In this document: positions 7,142 through 16,600 of the stretch, piece after piece
Layout of the letters: each line of letters starts with the position of its first letter
How positions within the stretch are numbered: the first letter of the stretch is position 1
Assembly (NCBI GenBank): GCA_015229045.1
Contig: JADGCJ010000035.1
Span: 1 to 16,614, forward strand
From: Magnetococcales bacterium
Lineage (GTDB): Bacteria; Pseudomonadota; Magnetococcia; Magnetococcales; DC0425bin3
Direction of reading: 5' to 3'
Length of the DNA: 16,614 nucleotides
Program-made: the position numbers and the translations under genes
The notes under the pieces: model-generated
The model's database searches: none
The model's input: the letters and a program-made list of their open reading frames with translations, nothing else
What the model was told of the DNA's origin: nothing

Positions 7142-7501
7142 TCAGGAGACAACGGGTGGATGGAGAGAAAGACCCCACGCACTCAGGAAATGGGCCGTGT
7201 CGTCCAGAATCTCGATACCGACGCCGCTGCGGTTGGCACGCACCAGGCGACACGGCCAGGGTGCGACGACCGACTTGTCCAGAAGACGCAACTGGCCTAC
7301 CGCCCCGGGAGCAAGAGACCACATGGGGCTCTCGATACGAACGAACGCTCCACTGCGGCTGACGTTTTCCGTCAATCCGAGGACAGTACGATTGTTGGAC
7401 AGCTCCAGAGTGACCTGTCTGCTGCGGCAAATGCGGGCAGAAACACGCCTCTCCTCATATTTGTCACTGCTGAGCGTAAAAGAGCCTGAACTGAAACTCA
7501 T
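7142..7501 (-). CDS. Single-domain PilZ protein (c-di-GMP receptor)
   Basis: A 119-residue soluble protein consisting of one PilZ domain. Both c-di-GMP binding motifs are present: RxxxR at Arg19-Arg23 (RVSAR) and the NxSxxG motif at Asn46-Ser48-Gly51 (NVSRSG). Strands follow through about residue 100 (GQLRLLDKSVV, CRLVRANRSGVGIEIL). PilZ proteins change conformation or partner on binding cyclic di-GMP; with no attached output domain, this one should act on a separate partner. GGGAG nine bases before the ATG supports the start. It lies 132 bases after the TolC-like gene on the same strand. Family call is firm; the partner is unknown, with neighbouring envelope proteins the obvious candidates. 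Confidence 0.93.
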   Translation of the reverse strand: MSFSSGSFTLSSDKYEERRVSARICRSRQVTLELSNNRTVLGLTENVSRSGAFVRIESPMWSLAPGAVGQLRLLDKSVVAPWPCRLVRANRSGVGIEILDDTAHFLSAWGLSLHPPVVS

Positions 7502-7510
7502 CGCGTCACT

Positions 7511-7515
7511 CTCCC
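7511..7515 (-). promoter_or_regulatory. Ribosome binding site of the PilZ gene
   Basis: GGGAG on the minus strand, nine bases before the ATG at 7501. It is the clearest translation signal among the minus-strand genes. Confidence 0.55.
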
Positions 7516-7633
7516 ACCCCTTCGGAAACCATCCGGCGTCCAGACCACAACCTGCGCCATCATATCAGCATGAACGTTGCTTGCAAGCGGATTTTTAGGG
7601 ACGGGCGGCGAAGGGTCGTGCCAGGGGAAGCAG

Positions 7634-9340
7634 CTATCGGACCAGATGGGTCGATACCCATCCCTCCTGGCCATTCCGATCGACAACGCGGAGCCAACCT
7701 TTCTGACTCTCCTGGACTTGCAACGGCTCATCCTGGGCGAGCATCTTGAGTACCGGGCTGTTGGCATGGCTCTTGGCCCGCAGGTGCAGTTCTGGCACAT
7801 TGACCCTGGCGACAAGACGCTCGGCTTTGCGGGGTGCCAGGGATCTCTTCTCTTCGACGTGGGGTGCCGGGGATCCCTTCTCTTCGACCCCCGGTTTTGG
7901 TTCGTTGGCCGGAGTTGATGTCTGGGTCCGGGTCGGGGTCTCAGCCGGGGGAGGAGGAATCTCCAGATCCGCAGCCGGGTTTTGAATACCGAGAAACTCC
8001 TGGAGTTTGCCCATGCTGGCCATGAGACGGAAAGCGCTTGCCATGAAGTTGATCTGTTCGGTCGACAGCGTGGATTTGGCCGTGAACAGTTCGGTTTCCG
8101 AGTTGAGAACATCCAAAAGGGTGCGCTTGCCCATCTTGAACTGGTCATGGTAGGCCGCAGAGACCTTGGTGCTGATCGCTACGTGCTTTTCCAAAAATCC
8201 CAAACGGTTACGCGATGTTTCCAGCCCTTCCCAGTTGGTCTTTAAGGTCTCCCGGACCGTCCGCCGGGCCTGCTCCAGAACCTGCTGCATTTGCAGGGTG
8301 CGTTGCAGGGTTTCGTGCTTGCGGGCATTGTCGCCCCCGCCACGGAACAGGTTGTAGTTCATCTTAAGCATGGCGGAGAGGTTTTGTGCGTACCCTTCGG
8401 TGCCGCTCTGGTTGGCATTATTGCCGTAGAGAAGTTCCATCTTGACGTTGGGCAGGAAGGCACCCTTGATGATCTCCAGATCGCGACGTGCAGCCTCCAG
8501 ATCTTGTTGGGCAGCCAGAACGCCCGGATGGGACTGCAAGGTTGCGGTTTCAGCCTCTTTCCAGTTTTTGGGCAGAGCGTCAAACCTGACGTCAGGACGG
8601 CTCAACTGGTCCGGTGAGAGGCCGACAACGCGCAAATAACGTGCCTCGGTTGTGCGCAGAACTCCCTGAGTAGCCGCCTTGTTGGCTGCGGCCAGGGCCA
8701 AGCGGGTCTGGGTTTGCTGCACATCAGCTTCGTTGCCGGCGCCGCTCTTGAACTTGGCTTCAATCTTTTCCAGGATCTCTTCATGCAGCTGCACGTTGGC
8801 TTCGAGCAGGGCCGAGAGTTCCTGTTGTTTCAGGGTTTCCAGGTAGACGTCAGTGGCGGACTGGAGCACGGTCTCGGCCACACGCCGGTAACCATGGCTC
8901 GCCGAGGCGTAGGCAGCACGCGCCTTGGCCACGCTGGCCGAAGTGATTCCACCATCAAAGAGCATTTGGGAGACCGTGGCGCTGGATTGACCATTGGTCA
9001 GGGTCAAACCGTCATGCCCCAGACCCCGGGTGGTGGTATTGTTGCTCCATTCACGTCCGTAGCCGGCCGCCACGTCCAGGGTGGGCAGGTAGCCGGCTTT
9101 GGCTCCGGCAATCTGATGACGGATGGCCCGCCGGTTTTCCAGGGCGGTCATGGCCTCGGGATTGGCTTTCAGGGCCAGGGTGGCAGCTTCCAGCAGGGTC
9201 TCGGCAGCGGCCGGCAGCACGGGAGCGACGACTCCGACAAGGCTCAGCATCAGGAGAGGACGCCGAACCCAGGCCATGCCAACGCCGCGGCACCCGGTCA
9301 CGGGTCTGACACATGGCGCGGTAATCTTTTTATTGGACAT
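7634..9340 (-). CDS. TolC-family outer-membrane channel with C-terminal SH3-like domain
   Basis: Outer-membrane factor of the TolC family, which forms the trimeric exit duct of type I secretion and efflux systems. With ATG at 9340 it has 568 residues. A hydrophobic signal segment (LLMLSLVGVV) ends at VLPAAA, followed by the mature start ETLLEAATLALKANPE typical of the family. Two similar halves of long helices follow, with the conserved strand-helix turns AGYLPTLDVAAGYG and GAFLPNVKMELLYG. A Pro/Glu-rich linker then leads to a C-terminal bacterial SH3-like domain of about 60 residues (VNVPELHLRAKSHANSPVL, then KGWLRVVDRNGQEGWVSTHL). TolC proteins end in the periplasm, so this domain would face peptidoglycan. 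The start is uncertain: GTG at 9403, ATG at 9391 and ATG at 9277 are in frame, and the last gives the most compact signal peptide. None has a strong ribosome binding site. The stop is TAG at 7634-7636. Confidence 0.93.
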   Translation of the reverse strand: MSNKKITAPCVRPVTGCRGVGMAWVRRPLLMLSLVGVVAPVLPAAAETLLEAATLALKANPEAMTALENRRAIRHQIAGAKAGYLPTLDVAAGYGREWSNNTTTRGLGHDGLTLTNGQSSATVSQMLFDGGITSASVAKARAAYASASHGYRRVAETVLQSATDVYLETLKQQELSALLEANVQLHEEILEKIEAKFKSGAGNEADVQQTQTRLALAAANKAATQGVLRTTEARYLRVVGLSPDQLSRPDVRFDALPKNWKEAETATLQSHPGVLAAQQDLEAARRDLEIIKGAFLPNVKMELLYGNNANQSGTEGYAQNLSAMLKMNYNLFRGGGDNARKHETLQRTLQMQQVLEQARRTVRETLKTNWEGLETSRNRLGFLEKHVAISTKVSAAYHDQFKMGKRTLLDVLNSETELFTAKSTLSTEQINFMASAFRLMASMGKLQEFLGIQNPAADLEIPPPPAETPTRTQTSTPANEPKPGVEEKGSPAPHVEEKRSLAPRKAERLVARVNVPELHLRAKSHANSPVLKMLAQDEPLQVQESQKGWLRVVDRNGQEGWVSTHLVR

Positions 9341-9448
9341 GTTTTTCACATCATTCAAAGGAGCCAACCAGTGACTCGCCGGGGGTTCCATAGAAATTCC
9401 CACAACGGCAGGGCAAGAACCTGATCAGTAAAGCAAGGATCAGACCAG

Positions 9449-10540
9449 TCATGCACCTCCCCTGGATCCTCTCGGAAAAGGCGTACTTGGCGGACCCACA
9501 TTGATCACGCGCTGGATTTCATCGTTTTTGAATCCGAGTGCCATGACACGCCGACAGCCGGGAATGAATACCACATCGTACAACTCCTCCACCACCCCCT
9601 CAATACGCAAAAAGTGAATGGCATCGCCGTTTTGTGTGTCAATGATCTGGATGCCACAGCGGGCTGTGGCGTTCTTTTCCCGCAAGATCGTGTCCAGGGG
9701 AAGGCCGGAAAAGGTCCGGTTCTGCCGACATTTGGAGAGCCCCACGGCCGCAAACCGGCCATGGAAATCCAGACCGCGCAAATAACCGGGAGAGAAGGCG
9801 ACTTTCTCGTATTTTTCCAAACCGGGGACAACCCGACAGAGATGTCCGGTTCCCGATTCCAGAAACCACAGCCCTCCCTGATGAAAACGCGGGGAGTGGG
9901 GCATGGAGAGACCATTCAGAAGAATCTGATTCTCCTGAATATCCATAAGGATGCCACCGTTTTGGCGCTGGTCACGCCAGCCATCGTTGACATCGGTGTG
10001 GCTGACGCTGGTCACATAGCGTGGCCGACCGTCGACCATGGCCATGCCGTTGAGGTGACAGCGGTCCTCCGCAGCCAGCCGACTGATGAAAGGGGGAATC
10101 CAGAGTGGAATGAAGCTGTAGTGAACATCCACCGTCGCCAGACAACTGAACAGGGAGTTGACAAACACAATCCGACCGTCGGCATCCAGGGCCAGGTCGT
10201 GGATATCCAGATCGCCGGTGGTGTAGCCCAGTTTGGGAACATACAGGCGGTCGTACCCCTCGTGGTGCTGGCCCTCTTCGAGAATGTTTTCAAAGCGCCA
10301 AAGTTGATACAGGGTACTCAGATAGAGAGAGCGACCGGACAGGTGCAACCCCATGCACCGATTGAAGGTGCGCTCGAAGACCGACAACTCACCTTCCGGG
10401 GTTAGACCGATGAAGAAAAGTTTACCCGTCTGGTAGGTGGTAAAGGCCAGACCGACCCCCTGTTCTGCCATCCAGGAGGTCAACTGGCGTGAAGCGGAGA
10501 TCGTGACCGGGGCAGGGGTCAGGGCAGGGATGTCAGTCAC
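9449..10540 (-). CDS. TIGR03032 (DUF4915) family protein of unknown function
   Basis: A 363-residue protein that fits the TIGR03032/DUF4915 family along nearly its whole length. Recognisable family stretches are TTYQTGKLFFIGL, the RCMGLHL region, TLYQLWRFEN, TGDLDIHDLALDADGR, EDRCHLNGMAM, the DGWRDQR region, NGLSMPHSPRFH, SPGYLRGLDFHG, ARCGIQIIDTQNGD and EGVVEELYDVVF. Repeated short strand motifs suggest a beta-propeller-like fold, but I know of no demonstrated activity for the family. There is no signal peptide, so it is probably cytoplasmic. The start codon is GTG; a stop codon two codons upstream in frame excludes a longer protein. The 74-base gap to the giant exoprotein gene and the close spacing to the TolC gene suggest co-transcription and hence a role in making, modifying or exporting the exoprotein. 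That role is inferred from position only. Confidence 0.92.
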   Translation of the reverse strand: MTDIPALTPAPVTISASRQLTSWMAEQGVGLAFTTYQTGKLFFIGLTPEGELSVFERTFNRCMGLHLSGRSLYLSTLYQLWRFENILEEGQHHEGYDRLYVPKLGYTTGDLDIHDLALDADGRIVFVNSLFSCLATVDVHYSFIPLWIPPFISRLAAEDRCHLNGMAMVDGRPRYVTSVSHTDVNDGWRDQRQNGGILMDIQENQILLNGLSMPHSPRFHQGGLWFLESGTGHLCRVVPGLEKYEKVAFSPGYLRGLDFHGRFAAVGLSKCRQNRTFSGLPLDTILREKNATARCGIQIIDTQNGDAIHFLRIEGVVEELYDVVFIPGCRRVMALGFKNDEIQRVINVGPPSTPFPRGSRGGA

Positions 10541-10572
10541 AGTTCAACATCCATTCGCTGGAATCATCGGAT

Positions 10573-10656
10573 GACGCCAACATGGTGAACGAAACTCCCA
10601 ATCAGCAGCCCTCATCAGGTGACACCAACACGGTGAATGGGATCCTCGATCAGCAA
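10573..10656 (-). repeat. Imperfect duplication across the stop codon of the exoprotein
   Basis: The segment 10621-10656, which encodes the last residues before the stop, resembles 10573-10608 just after it: 26 of 36 bases match at an offset of 48 bases, a multiple of three. Read past the double stop in the same frame, the second copy encodes GLLIGSFVHHVGVIR and then another stop, parallel to the true end VLLIEDPIHRVGVT. Confidence 0.6.
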
Positions 10657-13600
10657 TACTCCGAGATGATTGGCTGGCGCGGTATAGACATCGAAGGTAC
10701 TGGTGTCAAAGATGGCACGACCGTCGGCATCGACGGCCAGGCTCTGGTTATCGACAACGACCGACGTATTGGTGGCCTTCGACCAGCCTTCGAGGGTGTT
10801 GACGGTGACCGTATCGGCAGTGCCTCCCCTGACGATCAGTGTACTGTGATCGGAGACTTTAAGCACATCGCTCATGTTGAGGGCGAGGGAGTCGGCGCCG
10901 AGTTCGGCGTTCAGGTCGATGACATGGATCCCTTTCACGGAGGGGCCGACGTGCAGGTTGAGAGACTCACCAGTACCATAGAAAAGGAGGGTGTTTGTGC
11001 CGGAACCACCATTCACGCTGGTGATGTTCGGGTAGTAGAAGAGGACATCATCGCCCGATCCGCCAACCAGGATGTCATTGCCGCCCTTGCCGTCGAGGAA
11101 ATCCCCTCCGGCGCCACCGACCAGAATTTCATTGGCGCTGCTGCCTGTGATGAAATTGTTGTTGGCATTGCCCAGATAATTGATTTTTCCTGCGAAATTA
11201 TCCCCATACACCAGGGCGCTGCTGCCGGCGTGGGGGGTGCCGCCCGGGGAGGCCATCAGGGCGCTGCCGATGAGATCCATGAATCCGTCGCCATTGAAGT
11301 CGCCGGCCGCAGCCACGGCATGGCCAGCCCAATCGCCCGGTATGGGCGGAGTGGGCGTATTGTTCCCGCCAAGATTGCCATTGATGGTGAAACCATTGTG
11401 TCCGTTCAGACTGGAGAGGTTGAATCCGCTGTTGCCGGCATCGCTCCCAATGTGGGAACTGCCAAAAACGACGTGCATTTGACCGGCGGTGGCCAGTCCT
11501 CCCGGAGAGGCTGCGTAGGCTCCGATCATGATGTCGTCGAAGCCATCACCGTCGATATCACCAACCCCGGCGACCGAAAATCCGGTCTCGTCAACAGCCG
11601 TGATACCATGCAAGGCAAACCCGTTACTGCCGTTGAGAGAGGCGACGTTGATGGAAGCGGAGGTGGAGAGGGTGGAAGAACCAAAAATGACGTAAGCGTC
11701 GCTGGTACCTCGAGCGCCGACGAGGATGTCGGCATAGCCGTCACCGTTGATATCACCGGCAGTGCTGACGGCCAGCCCCAGGTCATCCCCATTGCTGCCC
11801 TGGATTTCCAGACCCTGAGCCGCGGTCAGAGAGGCCAGATTCAGGGAGGGTGAAAAACCTGCACCGTTACCATAGACCAGGAAGGCCAGCCCAGGGGAGT
11901 TGGCATGGTTGATGCCGAACGTGCCGATCAGTAAGTCGTCGAAGCCATCGCCGTTCACGTCACCGGCGAACTGGACCGAATAACCTGCCCGACTTGTGGT
12001 GGGGCCATTGATGACAAAGCCATTCGTACCATTCAGGGCACCGGCGGCGCTGACGTCGAGGGTGGAGGCAAACGTGCCCCCGTGGCCAAACACGACATAA
12101 GCGCGACCCGCATCGCTGTTGACTCCGTAGGCGCCAACGACGATGTCGGCGTAGCCGTCGCCGTTGATATCCCCGGAGCCATGGACCGAGATCCCCATGT
12201 GATCGCTGGAGGTGCCGCCGATCAGCTGGAAACCGTTGGCGCCATCCATCAGGGTTGTCACATCCACGGAGGCAGAAGAGGCGGGGAGGCCGGTGGTCTT
12301 GCCAAAAATGACGTAGGCCCTGCCCGGAACGAAAAGAGAGTTGGTCGTGTCATCGATTCCCTTGGCGCCGATGATGAAATCATCGATCCCGTCGCCATTG
12401 ATATCACCTGCCGGGGCAGCCGACGTGCCGAACCTGTCTTCGGCGGCATGACCCAGGAGGGTGAAACCATTGGTAATGGAGGAGAGAGACATAGGGGAAG
12501 TCAAACTTGCCGAACCGCCGAACAGGATATAGGCGGCACCGGCATGCGATGCTGCCGTGCTGTTTTCATAAGCGGTCACGATCAGATCGTCAAAACCGTC
12601 GCCATTGATGTCGCCCACCGTACCGACGGCCTTGCCGGAGTAGTCGTTGGCAGCGATGCCTTGGAAGAGGGTTCCCTTGATTCCGGCTGCATTGCTTGCC
12701 GAGTTCAAGGTGCTCATCGCAAAGGGTACCGCAGCAATGATCTTGCCGGCCGTGACCTGAACATCGTTGCCGACGCGGTTCTCCGTGAAGATCCATCCGG
12801 GCCCCAGATTGGCCGGAATGATGCTGTTGAAGATTCCCGTGACCGAAGGGGCCGTGACGACGCTGAAGGTCTGACCCTGCGTGGGGAAGAAACTCTCCCT
12901 GAAGTTCAGGTCCAGGATGTCGTAATTGCCGGAAAGATCCAGATTTCCGGTCGTCAGATGATCGATGCTCAGGCTGTTGTTCAGGTCGATGACCAGCTTG
13001 CCGTTGGGACCGAAAGCGACCGGGCCGTTGATGGTCAGAGATCCGGAGCTGTTGGTTGCGGTACCATGTGTTCCCGGATCGATGGTGCCATGGTTGACAA
13101 AAGTGACATCGGTATCTGTCACGTCAATGGTGCCAGAACCCATGATGATGCCGGTGTTTTGGTTGATGAATTGGGTGCCGGACAACCCCGCGACCTTCAG
13201 TGTGTTGCCGGGAAGGACCTCGATGGTGCAATCGTTGGTGAACAGACCGGAGAGGTTCGAGACTTCAAGGGTCAGGTTGCTCCCCACCAGACCTACATAA
13301 CTGTGATTGGCAAGGTGACCATCGATCCGGTAGGAGTTTGCGGTCGCCGAACCGGAGTTCTCGACCCGGATGATCCAGGAGTTGGTCAAGGTTCCGGCGT
13401 TCAAATCGAGGGTGACGGCGCTGTTCAAGGTGCCGGAGTTGTCAAAAACGATGGTGCCGGTATTGGTCAGGTCGTGGGCCAAGGAGAGGTTGGTTGCGGT
13501 ACCGTTGCGGCCATCGACGGTCAAGGTGCTGCCGCCAAAGGTGGACAACATGCCATCGACCTGATTGGCAGCGCCGGTGAATATCAGATTCCCTTGATTC

Positions 13601-16600
13601 GTGAGATCGATATTGGAATCGATGGTGACGTTGTTCAGATCGATGATCGAACCGGCGTAGTTTGTGAAAGCGAAGGGAGTGGTCAGGGAGGTGATGGCTC
13701 CGTTGACCAGACTCAGGAGCGCCGTGGACTGATAAGTTCCGGTCCCCGCCAGTTCCAGGGTTCCGTTGAGCAATTCGACTGTGCCAGACCCGATAACGGT
13801 CGTACCACTGCCAAACCGGGTCGTGCCCGCATTGACCGTGAGCGTATAACCTTGAGGCAAACCGCTTGCCGCGTTGACGCCGTTGGAAGAGGTGTCGATG
13901 GTCCCGGAAGAGGTGTCGAAGAGACCGCCGGTGTTGTCGATGGTCAGGTCATGATCAGCCAAGATGTGGCCGGTATTGGTGACGCTGCCTGCGAGGGTAC
14001 GCAGCCCCCCCCCCGTACCGGAGCTTTTCGAGAGGATGGTCCCGCTGTTGGTCAGGATGCCGCTGGTCACGGCCAGGGTGGCGTCAACGCTGCCGCCGCT
14101 GTCATTATCCAGGGAGATGGTACCCGAGTTGTCGAAACCGTTGGCGAAAGTGACGGTCGCATTGTTGGTTGTCGTGCCCCCGACACCAACGGCCAGGTGA
14201 CCCAGGGCATGGTTCTGGAAATCACCATCGATGGTCACCGTACCAGGTGCGCGTTGAACGTGAATGACCCCGTCGTTGCTCAGAGTCAAACCGGCGGCGA
14301 AGGTATCGTCATCCAGATTCAGGATGGACGTGGGAGCATTGGTGAAGGCATAGCCGCTGCCCTGGACCGTCACGGTACCCTGGAGAAAATCCAGGTTGAC
14401 CGGCGTGGTGTGGTTGTAGTTGCCCGTCAGCTCCAGGGTCTGAGTTCCGGCCAGTGCGACGGAACCCCATCCCAGAAGCACGGTCCCCGTGCCAAACTGG
14501 GTGGTGCCGGAGTTGATCGTCAGCGTGTGCCCCACGGAGGTCATGCTATTCCCGGGGACAAAACTGGGTGAAGTATCGATGACACCCTGGGAGGTGTCAA
14601 AAGTGGCACCGGAGTTCTCGATGGTCAGGTCATGATCCGCCTGGATGAGATGAGCGTTGGTGATCGAGCCGGTGAGGGTCAGGGTGCCACCCGGAGTGCC
14701 GACGGAATCGGTCGCCATAAGGGTTCCGGTGTTCTCCAGCACACCGCTCGTGATCGTCAGATTGGCATTTTCGGTCGTGTCGCCGGAATGATCCAGCTTG
14801 ACGATGCCGGCATTGATGAAGCCAGTGGCGAAGATCACCGAAGCATCGCCCAGCGCGGTTCCGGTCCCGCCACCAACGATCAGATAGGCCAGGGGGTTGT
14901 TGCTGAAAGAACCATCGATGGCCACCTGGCCAGGGTGACGATTGATCTGGAGAGTGCCGCTGTTGGTCAAGGTCGTACCGGCGGCAAATGTTTCGTTGCC
15001 GAGGATCAGCTTGGATCCGGCGGCAATAGTGAAGGAGGATGTGCCGGTTGGATCGGTCACCGTGCCATCGAACATTTTCAGGACGGCCGGGGTTTGATCG
15101 TTGAAATCTCCCGTCAACTCCACACTGGATCCAGCCAGCAAGAGAACGCCGTTACCCAGCAGGGAGGTTCCGGAACCCAATTGGGTGGTCCCTGAATTGA
15201 CGATGAGCGTATGCCCCGGGTCCGAAGGAGTCAGACCGACAGTCCCGGTGGAGTAGGACAGGTCGATGGTTCCGGAGGATGTATCCAGGGTGGCGTTGGT
15301 GTTATCGATGGTCAGGTCATGGTCCAGGAGGATGTGGCCGGTATTGGTGACGCTACCTGTCACGGAGCGGCTTCCTCCTGAGCTGTTGGTGTCCAGGGAC
15401 CACAGGGTGCCGTTGTTGGTCAGAGTGCCACTCGCGATGGTCAGGGCGGCACCATGGGGGGTGGCGGTGCTGTCGTTATCCAGCTTGATGATGCCGTTGT
15501 TGATCAGGTCACTGGCAAAGCTGGCGGATGCGTCATCGACATTGGTTCCGCCCATGCCGATGGACAGAAGGGATGCGGCCTGGTTCAAAAAGCTGCCGTT
15601 GATGCTTACCGTACCGGCGGAGCGCTGAATCTGGATGGTCCCCTCATTGCTCAGGGTCACGCCGGTGTCGAAGGTGTCATCGTCCAAGGCCAGGGTGGTT
15701 CCAGTAGCCTGGGTGAAGGTGTTGCCACCAGCCCCCTGGATGGTGTAAGCCCTGTCGAGCATGTTCAGGGGGAGGGAGGAGGGGTTGGTATAGTCAGCGT
15801 CCAGGATCAGGGTATCGCCGTAGGTCAGGGTTCCGGTGGTGTAGCCCTCGATGGCGGTCAATTGGGCGAGGGAGGGGGTGTCGGTCACCGTGACACGGAC
15901 TGATCCGTTGACATACCCGGCTGTATTGTCGGCCAGGAGGGTTGCCCCATCGACGATCTCCAGCACGTCGACCGCTCCGCTGGTCAGGGCATGAATGGCA
16001 TCCAACTGGGCGATGGATGCCGCATCGGTCACCACGACGTGAACGGCCCCGTCGAGATAACCACCTGCATGATGGGCCAGGTTGGTTGCCAGATCGGCTA
16101 TGGTGGTAGCGGTGATGCTCCCGGTGGTCATGGTACCCAGGGAGGCCAACTGCTCCAGGGTTGTCGTATCGGTCACCGTGACATCGACCGCACCACTGAC
16201 ATGGCCGCCGACATTGTCGGTCAGGTTGGCCAGGGTATCGGCAATGCTGGTCGGGGTCATGTTCCCGGTGGTCATGGTGTCCAGTATGACCAGTTGGGCC
16301 ATGGATGTTGTATCGGTCACCGTGATGTCGACCGCAGCGTGGACATACCCACCTGCATTGGCCTCCAGGTTGTCTGCCGTATCGCTGATGCTGGCGTAGG
16401 TCAGGCTGCCTGATCCATTGGCGGCATCGATGTTCGTCAACTGGGCGATGGTGGCTGCATCGGTGATGACGACATCATGGTCTGTGACGAAGGTTCCCGC
16501 ACCTGCGTGGGTCTGGGCATCGGCGTCGAGGTTGTCTGCCGTATCGCTGACGCTGGTATAGGTCAGGGTGCCTGATCCATTGGCGGCATCGATGTTGGTC

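Noticed and set aside
8714..9424. A 236-codon plus-strand frame opposite the TolC gene
   Set aside because: It is antisense to conserved TolC sequence; its Gly/Gln-rich composition is that of a shadow frame.
10582..11853. A 423-codon plus-strand frame opposite the FG-GAP and RTX region
   Set aside because: Same reason: it is antisense to clear calcium-binding motifs and shows no domain of its own.
12082..14571. An 829-codon open frame on the plus strand, opposite the giant exoprotein gene
   Set aside because: It is a shadow produced by the strong codon bias and repeats of the minus-strand gene. The minus frame has recognisable FG-GAP, RTX and repeat motifs; this one has none and its periodicity simply mirrors the other strand.
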